From positions 1-44,416 of the forward strand of contig WNDS01000008.1 in the NCBI GenBank assembly GCA_009912235.1: DNA of 44,416 nucleotides, read 5' to 3'. The notes beneath the pieces are model-generated. The model saw nothing but the letters and a program-made list of their open reading frames with translations, had not been told where the DNA came from and ran no database searches. Numbering within the stretch: position 1 is the stretch's first letter; the number at the start of each line of letters is the position of its first letter. This DNA comes from Stenotrophomonas maltophilia. GTDB lineage: Bacteria > Pseudomonadota > Gammaproteobacteria > Xanthomonadales > Xanthomonadaceae. The position numbers and the translations under genes are program-made. Positions 1 to 9,409 of this stretch are shown here, piece after piece.

Positions 1-65
1 CACCTCCGTGCAGGGTCAGTGCCACGACAGTCGGCTACCGAGCAGGCGGCTAGCAGTCGACTCTA

Positions 66-120
66 CCGCCCGCCGCCCGCCGCCCGCCGCCCGCCGCCCG
101 CCGCCCGCCGCCCGCCGCCC
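66..120. repeat. Heptanucleotide tandem repeat, CGCCGCC x7
   Basis: Seven exact, uninterrupted copies of CGCCGCC fill 71-119, preceded by a partial copy at 66-70. The array lies just past the stop codon of the minus-strand beta-propeller gene at 144. Tracts like this change copy number by replication slippage. Bases 1-65 show no gene I can support. Confidence 0.9.
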
Positions 121-143
121 CACCACCGCCCACCGCTTACCAC

Positions 144-1007
144 CTACCGCTCCAGGCATCCCTCCACGGCCGCCACCTTCGGCGCCGCCAGCCGGTACAC
201 ATCCACTCCGCCTGGACGCGGTGCCCTGGCGGCGCTGCTGGCCACCAGCAGTTCCCCCGGCTTGGCGTTGTCGACCACCGGTGCGCCGGTCCAGCCGCCG
301 GTCTGGTTGAACGACAGCGGCAGCGGTTGCGGCGGCGTGTTGTCCAGCCCGCACGCACTGGTCCACACCTGCGAGGCCGTGCCCCGGCTGCGGCTGAACA
401 CCACCGCACCCTGGCTGCCCAGCCAGTCGCCGTCGGTTTCATCGTCCTCGCTGTTCAGCCCTGCCAGCGGCCGGGCGGCACCGCGGCGGCCCTCGGCGTC
501 CACCGCGGCCACGAACAGGTCCATGCCGTGGCTACGGCCCTGCTGTCGCGCGAACAGCAGCCAGCGCCCGTCGGCGCTCAGAGCCGGCCCCCGTTCCGGC
601 TGGCGTCCGCCATCACCGGCCAAGCCCTGTAATGTCCCCAGCGAACCGTCGGCCTGCACCGCCACGCGCTGCAGCGCGTGGCGGCCGTCGCCACCGGCGG
701 CGAACAGCAGCCAGCGGCCATCGCGGCTGAAGTAGGGGTCGCGTGCCTCGCCCGGGAGGTCCAGTGGCAGGGCCGCGGCCTGCTGCCAGCGGCCCTCGAT
801 CCAGCGCGCTTGCCACAGTGCCCAGCCGCCCTCGCCGTGGCGCGCGAACACGATGCGCTGGCCATCGGCGCTCAGGGACGCCCGGCCCTCGTCGGCACGC
901 GTGGACACCACGCCCATGTCCTCGATGCCGTACTCATTCAACGCCACCGCCACGGGGGCGCAGAGTAGACTGGCGGCGAGCACCAGCAGGGTAGGGGCGG
1001 CTCGCAT
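144..1007 (-). CDS. Secreted TolB/PD40-like beta-propeller protein
   Basis: A 287-residue protein with a Sec signal peptide (residues about 1-22, ending in [14 protein letters not shown] sequence). It then has repeated blades of the PD40/TolB type, seen as [24 protein letters not shown] and [12 protein letters not shown]. The SxDGxxLxFx signature marks a WD40-like propeller, so a periplasmic or surface protein is expected. Such domains bind proteins or glycans, but the blades do not reveal the partner. It ends at a TAG close to a heptamer tandem repeat. It is divergent from aroE, with about 50 bp between them that must hold both start regions. Propeller identity is well supported; function is unknown. 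Confidence 0.75.
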   Translation of the reverse strand: MRAAPTLLVLAASLLCAPVAVALNEYGIEDMGVVSTRADEGRASLSADGQRIVFARHGEGGWALWQARWIEGRWQQAAALPLDLPGEARDPYFSRDGRWLLFAAGGDGRHALQRVAVQADGSLGTLQGLAGDGGRQPERGPALSADGRWLLFARQQGRSHGMDLFVAAVDAEGRRGAARPLAGLNSEDDETDGDWLGSQGAVVFSRSRGTASQVWTSACGLDNTPPQPLPLSFNQTGGWTGAPVVDNAKPGELLVASSAARAPRPGGVDVYRLAAPKVAAVEGCLER

Positions 1008-1057
1008 CGTCCGGATCCGTGCAGGAAAGCGTGCAGTCTAGCCAGCTTGAGGATTCC

Positions 1058-1903
1058 ATGACCGATCGTTACGCCGTCTTCGGATACCCCATCGCCCATT
1101 CGAAGTCGCCGCAGATCCATGCCGCCTTCGGCCGCCAGGAAGGCATCGCGGTCGACTACCGCGCCATCGATCTGGCACTGGACGCATTCCTGGGCGGCCT
1201 GGAGGCCTTCGCGGCCGAAGGCGGTGTCGGCGCCAACGTGACCCAGCCGCACAAGGAAGCCGCCTTCGGCGCCTGCACCACGCTGACCGCCCGTGCGCGC
1301 CGCGCCGGTTCGGTCAACACACTGCTACGCAAGGGCGAGCGCTGGCATGGCGATACCACCGATGGCATCGGCCTGGTACGCGACCTGACCGACCGCCATG
1401 GCCTGGACCTGCGTGGCCGCCGCGTGCTGCTGATCGGCGCCGGTGGCTCGGCCCGCAGCGTCGCCCCGGCGCTGCTGGATGCCGGCATCCTGGAACTGGT
1501 AGTGGTCAACCGCACGCCCGAGCGTGCCGACGCGCTGATCGACGCCATGGGCGAACCGGGCCGCGCGATCAGCCGCTACTGGGAAGACCTGCGCGAGCTG
1601 GGCGATTTCGAGCTGATCCTCAACGCCACCTCGGCCGGCCGTGACCGTGCCAACGAATTCAAGCTGCCGCTGTCGCTGGTCAATTCGATGACCACCGCGG
1701 TGGACCTGAACTACGGCGAGGCCGCCATCGCCTTCCTGGCGTGGGCGCGCGCGGCCGAGTGCCGCAACACCGTCGATGGCCTGGGCATGCTGGTGGAACA
1801 GGCAGCCGAAAGCTTCCTGCAGTGGCATGGCGTGCGCCCGCAGACCGATGCGGTGTATGCGCAGCTGCGCGAAACGTCCGGCAGCCTGGCCGGGGAGGAC
1901 TGA
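1058..1903 (+). CDS. aroE: Shikimate dehydrogenase
   Basis: Catalyses NADPH-dependent reduction of 3-dehydroshikimate to shikimate in aromatic amino acid biosynthesis, in the cytoplasm. The 281-residue protein opens with [17 protein letters not shown] (substrate-binding SxS). It has NVTQPHKE with the catalytic lysine and an NTDG-like GDTTDGIGL segment with the conserved Asp. The Rossmann loop is [12 protein letters not shown]. The chosen ATG at 1058 has GAGG a few bases upstream and matches the family N-terminus. An in-frame ATG at 1019 would add 13 residues unlike AroE. A small membrane-protein gene follows after 5 bp, suggesting co-transcription. Confidence 0.96.
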   Translation: MTDRYAVFGYPIAHSKSPQIHAAFGRQEGIAVDYRAIDLALDAFLGGLEAFAAEGGVGANVTQPHKEAAFGACTTLTARARRAGSVNTLLRKGERWHGDTTDGIGLVRDLTDRHGLDLRGRRVLLIGAGGSARSVAPALLDAGILELVVVNRTPERADALIDAMGEPGRAISRYWEDLRELGDFELILNATSAGRDRANEFKLPLSLVNSMTTAVDLNYGEAAIAFLAWARAAECRNTVDGLGMLVEQAAESFLQWHGVRPQTDAVYAQLRETSGSLAGED

Positions 1904-1908
1904 ACACG

Positions 1909-2259
1909 ATGGACAGCTCGCTGCTGTTTTACATGGTCAGCATGGTGGGCGTGCGCCTGCCGATCCTGATCGCCCTGACCATCGGCCTGGTGTGGGTGGT
2001 GACCGCCCCGCGCAGCAACGTACGCACCGGCGCGCTGGTTGGCCTGGTGCTGCTGGCCGTGGCCACCGTCGGTAGCCTGCTGCTGTCGATATTGCCGATC
2101 TGGCTGGTGCAGAGCGGTGATTTCGGCTCCATCAGCCGCCTGAGTGCCGTGCTGGGCATCGGCCACTTCGTGCTGGCACTGCTGGATGCCTTCGGCCTGG
2201 TGCTGGTGATCTGGGCACTGGTGCGGCTGCTGCGTCAGCCGGGCGCCACACCGCGCTGA
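1909..2259 (+). CDS. Small three-helix membrane protein, unknown function
   Basis: A 116-residue protein made almost entirely of three or four hydrophobic stretches: LLFYMVSMVGVRLPILIALT, ALVGLVLLAVATVGSLLLSI and FVLALLDAFGLVLVIWALVR. It ends in a short basic tail (RLLRQPGATPR), as expected for an inner-membrane protein. The start ATG at 1909 lies 5 bp past the aroE stop, so it is probably translated from the same message. I recognise no named family. Longer in-frame starts further upstream would overlap aroE and are unlikely. Confidence 0.7.
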   Translation: MDSSLLFYMVSMVGVRLPILIALTIGLVWVVTAPRSNVRTGALVGLVLLAVATVGSLLLSILPIWLVQSGDFGSISRLSAVLGIGHFVLALLDAFGLVLVIWALVRLLRQPGATPR

Positions 2260-2386
2260 ACGTCTGCGGCGCTGCGCCGCTCTGGCCGCCGTGCGACACT
2301 GCTGACCTGTTCAGCGCCCGCGCGGCGGCAGCGCCCCCCGGCCATGCGACAATGGCCGGCCTGATCCAGCCACGGTAGCTCCCGGC

Positions 2387-4489
2387 GTGACCGAAACCGT
2401 CGCCGCCCCCCGCCAGCTCGACGATGCCTTGAAGGACGCGATCCGCAAGGCCTATACCGCGCTGCAGGCCAATACCCCCGGCTTCGCCACCCGCCGCTCG
2501 CAGAGCCAGATGATCGGCGTGGTATCGCGCGCGCTGGCCACCAGTGGCGGCGTGGGCGTGGTCGAAGCCCCCACCGGCGTCGGCAAGAGCCTGGGCTACC
2601 TCACCGCCGGTGTGCCCATCGCGCTGGCCAGCAAGAAGAAGCTGGTCATCAGCACCGGCACCGCGGCACTGCAGTCGCAGCTGGTCGAGCGCGATATTCC
2701 CAACTTCCTCAAGGCCACCGGCCTGGAAGCCACCGTGGCGCTGGCCAAGGGCCGCACCCGCTACCTGTGCACGCGCAACGCCGCCGAAGCGCAGGGCGAG
2801 GGCGCGCAGGAAGGCATGTTCGACGACGAGCAGCCGCTGTTCGACCGCCCGCTGGCGCCCATCGAAATGGACATCGCCAAGCGCCTGAGCGTGGCCTTCA
2901 CCAGCGGCAGCTGGGACGGGGACATCGACAACGCGCCGGAAACCATCAGCCCCGGGCTGCGCAGCCGCATCACCACCCCGGCTTCGGCCTGTGCCGGCCG
3001 CCGCTGTGCGTATTCGGCGCAGTGCGCGGTGCTGCGCTCACGCAACACCGTGCGCGTTGCGCAGATCGTGGTGACCAACCACGCCCTGCTGCTGTCGGCG
3101 TTGTCCATCGGCGAGAGCGACAACGGCCAGCCGATGATCGCGCCGCCCTCGGACATGCTGTTGGTGCTGGACGAGGGCCACCACATCGGCAACGTGGCCA
3201 TCGACCAGGGCGCGGCCAGCCTGGCGCTAAACGAAATGGCCAAGCGCACCGGCCGCCTGCAGATCCTCATCGCCGGCGCCTACCGCGCGGTGGACAAGGA
3301 CCGCCTGGGCAACCTGCTGCCTAATGAAGCCATCGATGCGGCCAGCAACGTGGCCAAGGGCCTGCGCGCCTTCCGCGACCACGTCGAAGCGGTGTGGATG
3401 CCGGCACCGGCCGATGAAGAACCGATGTGGCGCGCCGCCAACGGGCGCCTGCCCGAGGCCTGGCGCGAGCCGATCGAGACGCTGGCCGACGATACCCGCA
3501 GCCTCTGCAACTGGGCCCATGCGGCCACCAGCCAGGTGGCCAAGGGCAAGCCGGACGATCCGGCGCGCGAGCGCCTGCAGCGCAACCTGGGCATGGCGCT
3601 GGAAATGATCGAACAGCAGTACAACCTGTGGCAGGCCTGGCGCCGCGAAGACAAGGACGGCGCCCCGCCAATGGCGCGCTGGGTCACCGCCACCCGCGAT
3701 GGCGACCTGGTGCTGCACGGCTCGCCGGTGTCGGCCGCGCACGTGCTGCGCAAGCTGCTGTGGGATGAAGTGGATTCGGTGGTGATGACCTCGGCCACGC
3801 TGACCGGTGGCGGCGATTTCCAGTCGCTGGCCATCGACAACGGCATTCCCGGCGAAGCCGAGATGGTCTCGCTGTCCTCGCCGTTCGACCTGCCCAACCA
3901 GGCCGAGCTGATCGTGCCGCCGTTCCCGGTCACCCCCGATGACCGCGAAGGCCACCCGCGCGAAGTCGCGCGTTACCTGGGCAAGGAACTGGACTGGGCC
4001 AAGGGCTCGATGGTGCTGTTCACCTCGCGCTGGAAGATGGAGAAGGTGGCCGGCCTGATGCCTGCGGCCAAGCGCAAGCAGGTGCTGGTGCAGGGCGAGA
4101 TGTCCAAGACGCGTTTGATCGACGAGCATCTGCGCCGTGTTGCCGCCGGCGAAGGCTCGGTGCTGTTCGGGCTGAACTCCTTCGGTGAAGGCCTCGATCT
4201 TCCCGGCGAAGCCTGCACCACGGTGGTGATCACCCAGGTGCCGTTCGCGGTGCCGACCGACCCGCAGACCGCCACGCTCAGCGAATGGTTCGAAGCGCGC
4301 GGCTTGAACGCTTTCAACCAGATCGCCATTCCGCACGCGCTGCGCACGCTGACCCAATTCGCCGGCCGTCTGATCCGCACCTCCACCGATACCGGCCGGG
4401 TGATCATCCTGGATTCGCGTCTGCTGAGCCGCCGCTACGGCAAGCGCATCATCGATGCGCTGCCGCCGTTCAGGCGCGTGATCGGCTGA
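2387..4489 (+). CDS. dinG: DinG/XPD-family ATP-dependent DNA helicase with Fe-S cluster
   Basis: A 700-residue superfamily 2 helicase. Motif I (Walker A) is EAPTGVGKS at about residues 60-68 and the DEAH-type box appears as VLDEGHH near residue 260. Four cysteines, RYLC near residue 126 and the C-x5-C-x5-C-like set ACAGRRCAYSAQC near 200, form the 4Fe-4S site typical of DinG and XPD. Motif VI is QFAGRLIRTSTDTG near the C-terminus. DinG unwinds 5' to 3' and resolves R-loops and replication-transcription conflicts. Length matches E. coli DinG (about 716). The start is a GTG at 2387, chosen because the family N-terminus begins here. Confidence 0.9.
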   Translation: MTETVAAPRQLDDALKDAIRKAYTALQANTPGFATRRSQSQMIGVVSRALATSGGVGVVEAPTGVGKSLGYLTAGVPIALASKKKLVISTGTAALQSQLVERDIPNFLKATGLEATVALAKGRTRYLCTRNAAEAQGEGAQEGMFDDEQPLFDRPLAPIEMDIAKRLSVAFTSGSWDGDIDNAPETISPGLRSRITTPASACAGRRCAYSAQCAVLRSRNTVRVAQIVVTNHALLLSALSIGESDNGQPMIAPPSDMLLVLDEGHHIGNVAIDQGAASLALNEMAKRTGRLQILIAGAYRAVDKDRLGNLLPNEAIDAASNVAKGLRAFRDHVEAVWMPAPADEEPMWRAANGRLPEAWREPIETLADDTRSLCNWAHAATSQVAKGKPDDPARERLQRNLGMALEMIEQQYNLWQAWRREDKDGAPPMARWVTATRDGDLVLHGSPVSAAHVLRKLLWDEVDSVVMTSATLTGGGDFQSLAIDNGIPGEAEMVSLSSPFDLPNQAELIVPPFPVTPDDREGHPREVARYLGKELDWAKGSMVLFTSRWKMEKVAGLMPAAKRKQVLVQGEMSKTRLIDEHLRRVAAGEGSVLFGLNSFGEGLDLPGEACTTVVITQVPFAVPTDPQTATLSEWFEARGLNAFNQIAIPHALRTLTQFAGRLIRTSTDTGRVIILDSRLLSRRYGKRIIDALPPFRRVIG

Positions 4490-4511
4490 GCCGCGGCCGG
4501 ATCCCGCACGG

Positions 4512-4534
4512 GTAGCGCCGGGCCATGCCCGGCG
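4512..4534 (+). repeat. SMAG-type palindrome (GTAG + CGCCGGGC/GCCCGGCG stem)
   Basis: GTAG followed by CGCCGGGC, a CAT loop and the exact complement GCCCGGCG. It sits between the convergent dinG and secreted-hypothetical genes, where such REP-like elements usually act as mRNA stabilisers or terminator-like structures. The same stem sequence recurs at 18217 and 27216. Confidence 0.85.
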
Positions 4535-4544
4535 AACGCAGCCC

Positions 4545-5156
4545 TCAATCGCCCTGCGGATTCCGGCAGGCGGGCAGGGTGTACGCGGTCTGGTAGTTGC
4601 GATCAAAGCAGCGCAGGAAACCGTCGAGCATCTCCAGGTTCGGCGGCCACGGCATGTCTGCCTGCTGCCCACCTTCGGTGGTGAAACGGTAGCGACCGTT
4701 GTGGATGTTCGCCGCCAGCCCGTCGGGCGTGGGGATCGCGACCAGCGCCGCACGTGCCTGTTCTAGGCCGTGGCGGTCCTGACGCAGGAACGCCAGCGTG
4801 CCATCCACGTACGCGTTCCAGTACCCGGGGTCGGTATCCTTGGACTTGTAGGTGCGCTGCATCAGCGCAATGGCCTGCGCCGTCTGCCCCAATTCGGCAC
4901 GCAACTGGCCTTCGTGCCAGACGATGAGGGTGTTGCCTGCGGCCCTGGGCAGCGCGGCATACGCGGCCAGCAGCTCGGCGGCTTCGGCCTTGCAGCCACG
5001 ATCGGCCAGCGGGCGCCAGCCGCCTTCCATGTCCTGGTCGAACAGGCCTGGTTCCAGCGCCAGCAGCGCCGCGCGGTCGTAACGGCAGTCCGGCGCCTTC
5101 GCCGGTTCGGGCGTGGTGCCCAGCGCAGCGGCCAGCGCGAGGGAAAGCAACGTCAT
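4545..5156 (-). CDS. Secreted hypothetical protein, possibly TPR-like
   Basis: About 203 residues with a signal peptide (TLLSLALAAALGTTPEPAKA). The body is alpha-helical, and AAELLAAYAALPRAAG and LGQTAQAIALMQRTY look like TPR-style helix pairs. Three cysteines (DCRYD, DRGCKAE, LRCFDR) plus a fourth near the end (LPACRN) could form disulfides in the periplasm. The ATG at 5156 is preferred over an adjacent GTG at 5159 because GGAGG then lies at normal spacing. It is on the same strand as the DUF418 gene 75 bp upstream, so the two may be co-transcribed. I do not recognise a named family. Confidence 0.65.
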   Translation of the reverse strand: MTLLSLALAAALGTTPEPAKAPDCRYDRAALLALEPGLFDQDMEGGWRPLADRGCKAEAAELLAAYAALPRAAGNTLIVWHEGQLRAELGQTAQAIALMQRTYKSKDTDPGYWNAYVDGTLAFLRQDRHGLEQARAALVAIPTPDGLAANIHNGRYRFTTEGGQQADMPWPPNLEMLDGFLRCFDRNYQTAYTLPACRNPQGD

Positions 5157-5231
5157 CACAACCTCCGTGTCGGTGAGTACCGGACCACCCTACCCGAACA
5201 TGCTGTTGATGGCTGGCTTCGGACCGCTGGC

Positions 5232-6401
5232 TCAGCGCCGCAACGGCAGCCAGCGGCCTTCGCTGGCGCTGCGCCACAGCCATTCGACCGGGCCGAAGTA
5301 GTGGCCGCGCAGCCACCAGGCACTGGCCCACAGCTGCAGCGGGAACACCAGCGCGGCCACCAGCAATGCCGGCCACAGCCCCTGCCATGGGCCGATACCC
5401 GCGCCGAAGCCGGCGAACAGGGGCACGCAGATCAGGCTCTGCGCCAGGTAATTGGTCAACGCCATGCGCCCGGCGGGAATGAACATGCGCAGCACGCGCT
5501 CGGCCCAGGGCTGCAGGTAGAGCAGGGCGAAAAGCGCGGCCGCCGCGATACCCAGCGCCAGCGGCGCAACGCGGTAGGCCACGCGCAGCAGGAAGGCGGG
5601 CACACCGCTGCGCAGTGCCGGCCAGGCCTGCTTGAGCGCGTCGGCGTGGTTGTCCACCCATAGGAACACCGCACCCAGCAGCAGCCCACCCAACGCCAGC
5701 GCACGCAGCAGCGGCAGGTGCTGCAGCGGCTGCTGCAGCACGCCCCGGCGCCCGGCCCAGTACCCCAGCAGGAAAGGCCCCAGCACGAAGAACAGCAGGC
5801 CCCAATTGGTCAGCCGCATCCACGCGGCAAACAACAGGTTGTGCCACGCCGCCTGCACCGGGCTGCCACTGGCCAGGGCCTGCACCAGCGCAGCGTTCAT
5901 GTCTGCACGCGGCAGCAGCAGGGCCACCCACTGGCGTACCCATGGTGAAAGCAACGCGGGCAGGAAGGCGATGCACACGCCCCACAGCAGCAGGCTGCGG
6001 TCACTGCAACGGCGGAACAGCGGCAGCAACAGCCCGACCAGTGCATAGGTCAGCAGGATATCGCCCCACCACAGCAGTGCCGAATGCAGCAGGCCGATCA
6101 GCAGCAGCACCCCCATGCGGCGCAGGTGCATGGCCACGCTGCCGGACCGGCGCGTATCCAGCTGCATCGCCACGCCCATGCCGAACAGCAGCGTAAATAG
6201 GGTGATGGCCTTCATGTCGACCAGCCATTCCATGCTGGTGCGGATGGCCTGGTCCAGCAGCGGATGGGGCAGGCCCTGTTGTGCGCTGTCGGTGAGCAGC
6301 GCATCGAGCGAGAAGAAGCGCAGGTTGACCAGGAAAACGCCCAGCAGCGCGAATCCGCGCAGGGCATCGATGAGGGGTTGTCGCGGCGTCCGTGCGTTCA
6401 T
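5232..6401 (-). CDS. DUF418 (YeiB-type) multispanning membrane protein
   Basis: A 389-residue integral membrane protein with about ten hydrophobic segments. The N-terminus, RQPLIDALRGFALLGVFLVNL, carries the R-x-x-x-[LI]D-x-LRG-x-A-[LI]-LG motif of the YeiB/DUF418 family. The C-terminal DUF418 region is recognisable by MALTNYLAQSLICVPLF and a GPVEWLWR ending. Members are proposed inner-membrane transporters or acyl-transfer-like proteins, but no substrate is established. The ATG at 6401 starts the family motif in register; an upstream in-frame ATG would add an unrelated 33 residues that read through a SMAG-like element. Confidence 0.85.
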   Translation of the reverse strand: MNARTPRQPLIDALRGFALLGVFLVNLRFFSLDALLTDSAQQGLPHPLLDQAIRTSMEWLVDMKAITLFTLLFGMGVAMQLDTRRSGSVAMHLRRMGVLLLIGLLHSALLWWGDILLTYALVGLLLPLFRRCSDRSLLLWGVCIAFLPALLSPWVRQWVALLLPRADMNAALVQALASGSPVQAAWHNLLFAAWMRLTNWGLLFFVLGPFLLGYWAGRRGVLQQPLQHLPLLRALALGGLLLGAVFLWVDNHADALKQAWPALRSGVPAFLLRVAYRVAPLALGIAAAALFALLYLQPWAERVLRMFIPAGRMALTNYLAQSLICVPLFAGFGAGIGPWQGLWPALLVAALVFPLQLWASAWWLRGHYFGPVEWLWRSASEGRWLPLRR

Positions 6402-6470
6402 GCCCGCAGCGTACCGGATGGCGCCGCCGCAAGCGCGGCAGTACCGGCGGCGTGCCACCAACCCCCGGTG

Positions 6471-6539
6471 GTAATGCGGCCGTTGGCCTGCAACCTTCAT
6501 GAGCAGACGCCCCGTGGTAGTGCCGGCCGTTGGCCGGCA
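6471..6539 (+). repeat. Two SMAG-type palindromes, one degenerate
   Basis: Between the DUF418 start and the ilvD stop lie two tandem elements. The second (6517-6539) is GTAG followed by TGCCGGCC, loop GTT and GGCCGGCA, a perfect stem. The first (6471-6491) begins GTAA and has a partly mismatched stem (GCGGCC / GGCCTGC). The pair is in the same orientation. Confidence 0.8.
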
Positions 6540-6576
6540 ACCCCGGAAACCCCTGTAATCCCTCCGCGATCGCGTC

Positions 6577-8415
6577 TCAGTCGCCCAGCAGCGCCGTATT
6601 GCGCACCGCGCCCTTGTCCGCGCTGGTGGCCAGCAGCGCGTAGGCCTTCAGCGCGCTGGTCACCTTGCGCGGACGGGCCTCGCGCGGTTTCCAGCCACGG
6701 GCATCGGCGTCGGCCCGGCGCTGGGCCAGGGTGGCGTCGTCCAGCAGCAGGTCGATGCGGCGGGCGGGGATGTCGATGCGGATGCGGTCGCCATCTTCAA
6801 CCAGACCGATGGTGCCGCCGCTGGCGGCTTCCGGCGAGGCATGGCCGATCGACAGGCCCGAGGTGCCGCCGGAAAAACGCCCGTCGGTGAGCAGCGCGCA
6901 CTGCTTGCCCAGCCCCTTCGATTTCAGATAGCTGGTGGGGTAGAGCATTTCCTGCATGCCCGGGCCGCCCTTCGGGCCTTCGTAGCGGATGACCACCACG
7001 TCGCCGGGCTGCACTTTGTCGGCGAGGATGCCGGCCACGGCCGCGTCCTGGCTCTCGAACACGCGCGCGCTGCCTTCGAACACGTGGATGGATTCATCCA
7101 CGCCGGCGGTCTTCACCACGCAGCCATCGAGCGCGAGATTGCCGCGCAGCACGGCCAGGCCGCCTTCGGCCGAATAGGCATGTTCGACGCTGCGGATGCA
7201 GCCTTCGGCGCGGTCCACGTCCAGCGTGGGCCAGCGCGTGGCCTGACTGAAAGCCACCTGGGTGGGGATGCCGGCCGGCCCCGCGCGGAAGAAGTCGTGC
7301 ACGCTGGATTCATCGCTGACGGCCACGTCCCAGCGCTCGATGGCATCGGCCAGGGTGCGGCTGTGCACCGTCGGCACCGTGGTATCCAGCAGCCCGCCGC
7401 GCGCCAGCTCGCTGAGGATGCCGTACACGCCGCCGGCGCGGTGCACGTCTTCCATGTGGTACTTGGGCGTGTTCGGCGCCACCTTGCACAGCTGCGGCAC
7501 GCGCCGCGAGAGCGCATCGATGTGGGTCAGGTCGAAGTCCACTTCGGCTTCCTGCGCGGCGGCCAGCAGATGCAGGATGGTGTTGGTGGAACCGCCCATG
7601 GCGATGTCCAGGGTCATCGCGTTGGCGAACGCGGCCTGGGTGGCGATGCCGCGCGGCAGCGCGCTTGCTTCCTCGCCGCCGTACCAGCGGTGGCACAGCT
7701 CGACGATCAGGCGGCCGGCGCGCAGGAACAGCTGCTCGCGGTCGGCATGGGTGGCCAGCGTAGAGCCGTTGCCGGGCAGTGACAGGCCCAGCGCTTCGGT
7801 CAGGCTGTTCATCGAGTTGGCGGTGAACATGCCCGAGCAGGAACCGCAGGTGGGGCAGGCGCTGCGCTCGAATTCGGCCACCTTTTCATCGCTGGCGTTT
7901 TCGTCGGCGGCGATCACCATCGCATCGACCAGGTCCAGCTTGTGCTCGGACAGCTTGGTCTTGCCGGCTTCCATCGGCCCGCCGGAGACGAACACCACCG
8001 GAATGTTGAGGCGCAGCGCGGCCATCAGCATGCCGGGGGTGATCTTGTCGCAGTTGGAAATGCACACCAGCGCGTCGGCGCAGTGCGCGTTGACCATGTA
8101 CTCGACCGAGTCGGCGATGATCTCGCGGCTGGGCAGCGAATACAGCATGCCGTCGTGGCCCATGGCGATGCCGTCGTCGACCGCGATGGTATTGAATTCC
8201 TTGGCCACGCCACCGGCCTGTTCGATCTCGCGCGCGACCAGCTGGCCCAGGTCCTTGAGGTGCACGTGGCCGGGCACGAACTGGGTGAAGGAGTTGGCGA
8301 TGGCGATGATCGGCTTGTGGAAATCGCCGTCCTTCATGCCGGTGGCGCGCCACAGGGCGCGGGCGCCGGCCATGTTGCGGCCGGCGGTGGAGGTGCGGGA
8401 GCGGTATTCGGGCAT
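6577..8415 (-). CDS. ilvD: Dihydroxy-acid dehydratase
   Basis: Dehydrates 2,3-dihydroxy-isovalerate and -methylvalerate in valine, isoleucine and leucine synthesis. The 612-residue sequence is close to E. coli IlvD over its whole length. It begins [18 protein letters not shown], contains the [11 protein letters not shown] and [13 protein letters not shown] segments, and has Fe-S cluster cysteines in [10 protein letters not shown] and [11 protein letters not shown]. The start at 8415 matches the family start; an in-frame ATG at 8493 would add 26 non-conserved residues. The gene is monocistronic by spacing, with SMAG palindromes on both flanks. Confidence 0.97.
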   Translation of the reverse strand: MPEYRSRTSTAGRNMAGARALWRATGMKDGDFHKPIIAIANSFTQFVPGHVHLKDLGQLVAREIEQAGGVAKEFNTIAVDDGIAMGHDGMLYSLPSREIIADSVEYMVNAHCADALVCISNCDKITPGMLMAALRLNIPVVFVSGGPMEAGKTKLSEHKLDLVDAMVIAADENASDEKVAEFERSACPTCGSCSGMFTANSMNSLTEALGLSLPGNGSTLATHADREQLFLRAGRLIVELCHRWYGGEEASALPRGIATQAAFANAMTLDIAMGGSTNTILHLLAAAQEAEVDFDLTHIDALSRRVPQLCKVAPNTPKYHMEDVHRAGGVYGILSELARGGLLDTTVPTVHSRTLADAIERWDVAVSDESSVHDFFRAGPAGIPTQVAFSQATRWPTLDVDRAEGCIRSVEHAYSAEGGLAVLRGNLALDGCVVKTAGVDESIHVFEGSARVFESQDAAVAGILADKVQPGDVVVIRYEGPKGGPGMQEMLYPTSYLKSKGLGKQCALLTDGRFSGGTSGLSIGHASPEAASGGTIGLVEDGDRIRIDIPARRIDLLLDDATLAQRRADADARGWKPREARPRKVTSALKAYALLATSADKGAVRNTALLGD

Positions 8416-8529
8416 GGCTGGCGGAACGGGCGGGCCGTACGACGTGGGGGTCACCCGATCATGGCCAAATTTTTCGGTTGCTGCTGCAACCACCGGCGGG
8501 GTTCGGCAGGGCTACGCCCTGCACCTGCG

Positions 8530-8552
8530 GTAGTGCCGGCCGCTGGCCGGCA
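8530..8552 (+). repeat. SMAG palindrome (GTAG + TGCCGGCC/GGCCGGCA stem)
   Basis: GTAG, then TGCCGGCC, loop GCT and the exact complement GGCCGGCA. It has the same stem as the elements at 6517 and 10535. Confidence 0.9.
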
Positions 8553-8668
8553 GCCTCAACGTCAGAAGCGGGCTATCCGTGGGATGGCGGGGCGGGTCCG
8601 GTGGTCTGCCGGGGTCGGATCCCGTTGCAACGGGCTCTGACCCCATTTCTGGAGGGCTTCCCGAGGCC

Positions 8669-8698
8669 GTAGGTGGGTGTCGACCGTGGTCGACACCT
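8669..8698 (+). repeat. GTAG-headed palindrome, GTGTCGACC-type stem
   Basis: GTAG followed after a short spacer by GTGTCGACC, GT and GGTCGACAC. This is a stem variant distinct from the TGCCGGCC class and related to the palindromes at 19097, 27289 and 31960. Confidence 0.75.
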
Positions 8699-8832
8699 TG
8701 GATTCGCGCCACGCGTGGATGACGGGGGCCACGAAAATGAAAGGCCGTTCATCTTTCCGGCTTTGCCGATTCCGGTTGTTGGCGTGAATTTGGCATGATT
8801 GGGGCATTGATCCGACTCCGAGGCATGAGGCC

Positions 8833-9402
8833 ATGAAGCGTTCCCGTGCCACCTCCCTGCTGCTGATGAGCGCCGTGCCGCTGCTGCTGACTGCCTGCCA
8901 GAAGGAGCCGGAGGTGAAGGTGCAGGAAGGCCTGTATACCTCGGTGCAGGCCTGTACCGAGGCAACCGGCGACCCGTCTTCGTGCCGCAACGCGTTTGCC
9001 GAGGCGCAGAAGCAGGCGGCCGATTCGGCGCCGAAGTACGCGAGCAAGGAAGCCTGCGAGAAGGACTACAAGCCTGAGCAGTGCGTGCAGCAGCACACCT
9101 CGGCGGGCACGTCGTTCATCGGCCCGATGATGATGGGCTTCTTCATGTCGCAGATGCTCAGCAACCGCGGCGGCCTGGCCCCGCAGCAGCCGGCGGCGGC
9201 ACCGGCCTACCAGGACAAGAACGCCGGCTGGGGCCGTGCAGCGGGCACCGGTACCGGCGGGCTGAACACCGCCAGCGGCATCGGCGCGGGCAAGGCCGGC
9301 CTGGCGCCGGTGGCCAGCGAGCCGAACCGCGCGGTGACCGCCAGCCGTGGCGGCTTCGGCGGCAACAGCGCCAGCCGCTCCAGCAACAGCATGGGCGGCT
9401 GA
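8833..9402 (+). CDS. ygiB: YgiB/DUF1190 family lipoprotein
   Basis: A 189-residue lipoprotein. The signal peptide ends in the lipobox LLTAC at about residues 18-22. The mature part matches YgiB/DUF1190: LYTSVQACTEA, SCRNAFAEAQKQA, APKYASKEACEKD-type cysteine pairs, a hydrophobic SFIGPMMMGFFMSQML stretch and a glycine/serine-rich tail ending SRGGFGG..SSNSMGG. In E. coli ygiB is also followed by ygiC, and here ygiC starts 7 bp after the stop. The two thus form a conserved pair of uncertain cell-envelope function. The start ATG has AGG just upstream. Confidence 0.88.
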   Translation: MKRSRATSLLLMSAVPLLLTACQKEPEVKVQEGLYTSVQACTEATGDPSSCRNAFAEAQKQAADSAPKYASKEACEKDYKPEQCVQQHTSAGTSFIGPMMMGFFMSQMLSNRGGLAPQQPAAAPAYQDKNAGWGRAAGTGTGGLNTASGIGAGKAGLAPVASEPNRAVTASRGGFGGNSASRSSNSMGG

Positions 9403-9409
9403 TACCTGC

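Larger units (their letters stand above)
8416..8832. other. Intergenic region between divergent ilvD and ygiB
   Basis: A 417-bp stretch without a supportable gene. It holds a perfect SMAG palindrome at 8530-8552 and a second GTAG-headed palindrome of different sequence at 8669-8698. Between them is an imperfect dyad around the CCCGTTGCAACGGG core near 8610-8640. The promoters for ilvD (minus) and ygiB (plus) must lie here, but I could not place convincing -35/-10 boxes. Confidence 0.7.

Noticed and set aside
66..120. CRISPR array
   Set aside because: A 7-bp head-to-tail repeat has no spacers; no cas genes are present anywhere in the window.
19..735. Proline/arginine-rich plus-strand frame through the CGCCGCC repeat
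   Set aside because: Coding impression comes from the repeat and from the antisense of the propeller gene.
3227..4753. Long open frame on the minus strand opposite the DinG helicase
   Set aside because: It is antisense to a strongly conserved gene, its composition is the Arg/Gly/Ala/His-rich pattern typical of GC-rich shadow frames, and it has no domain.
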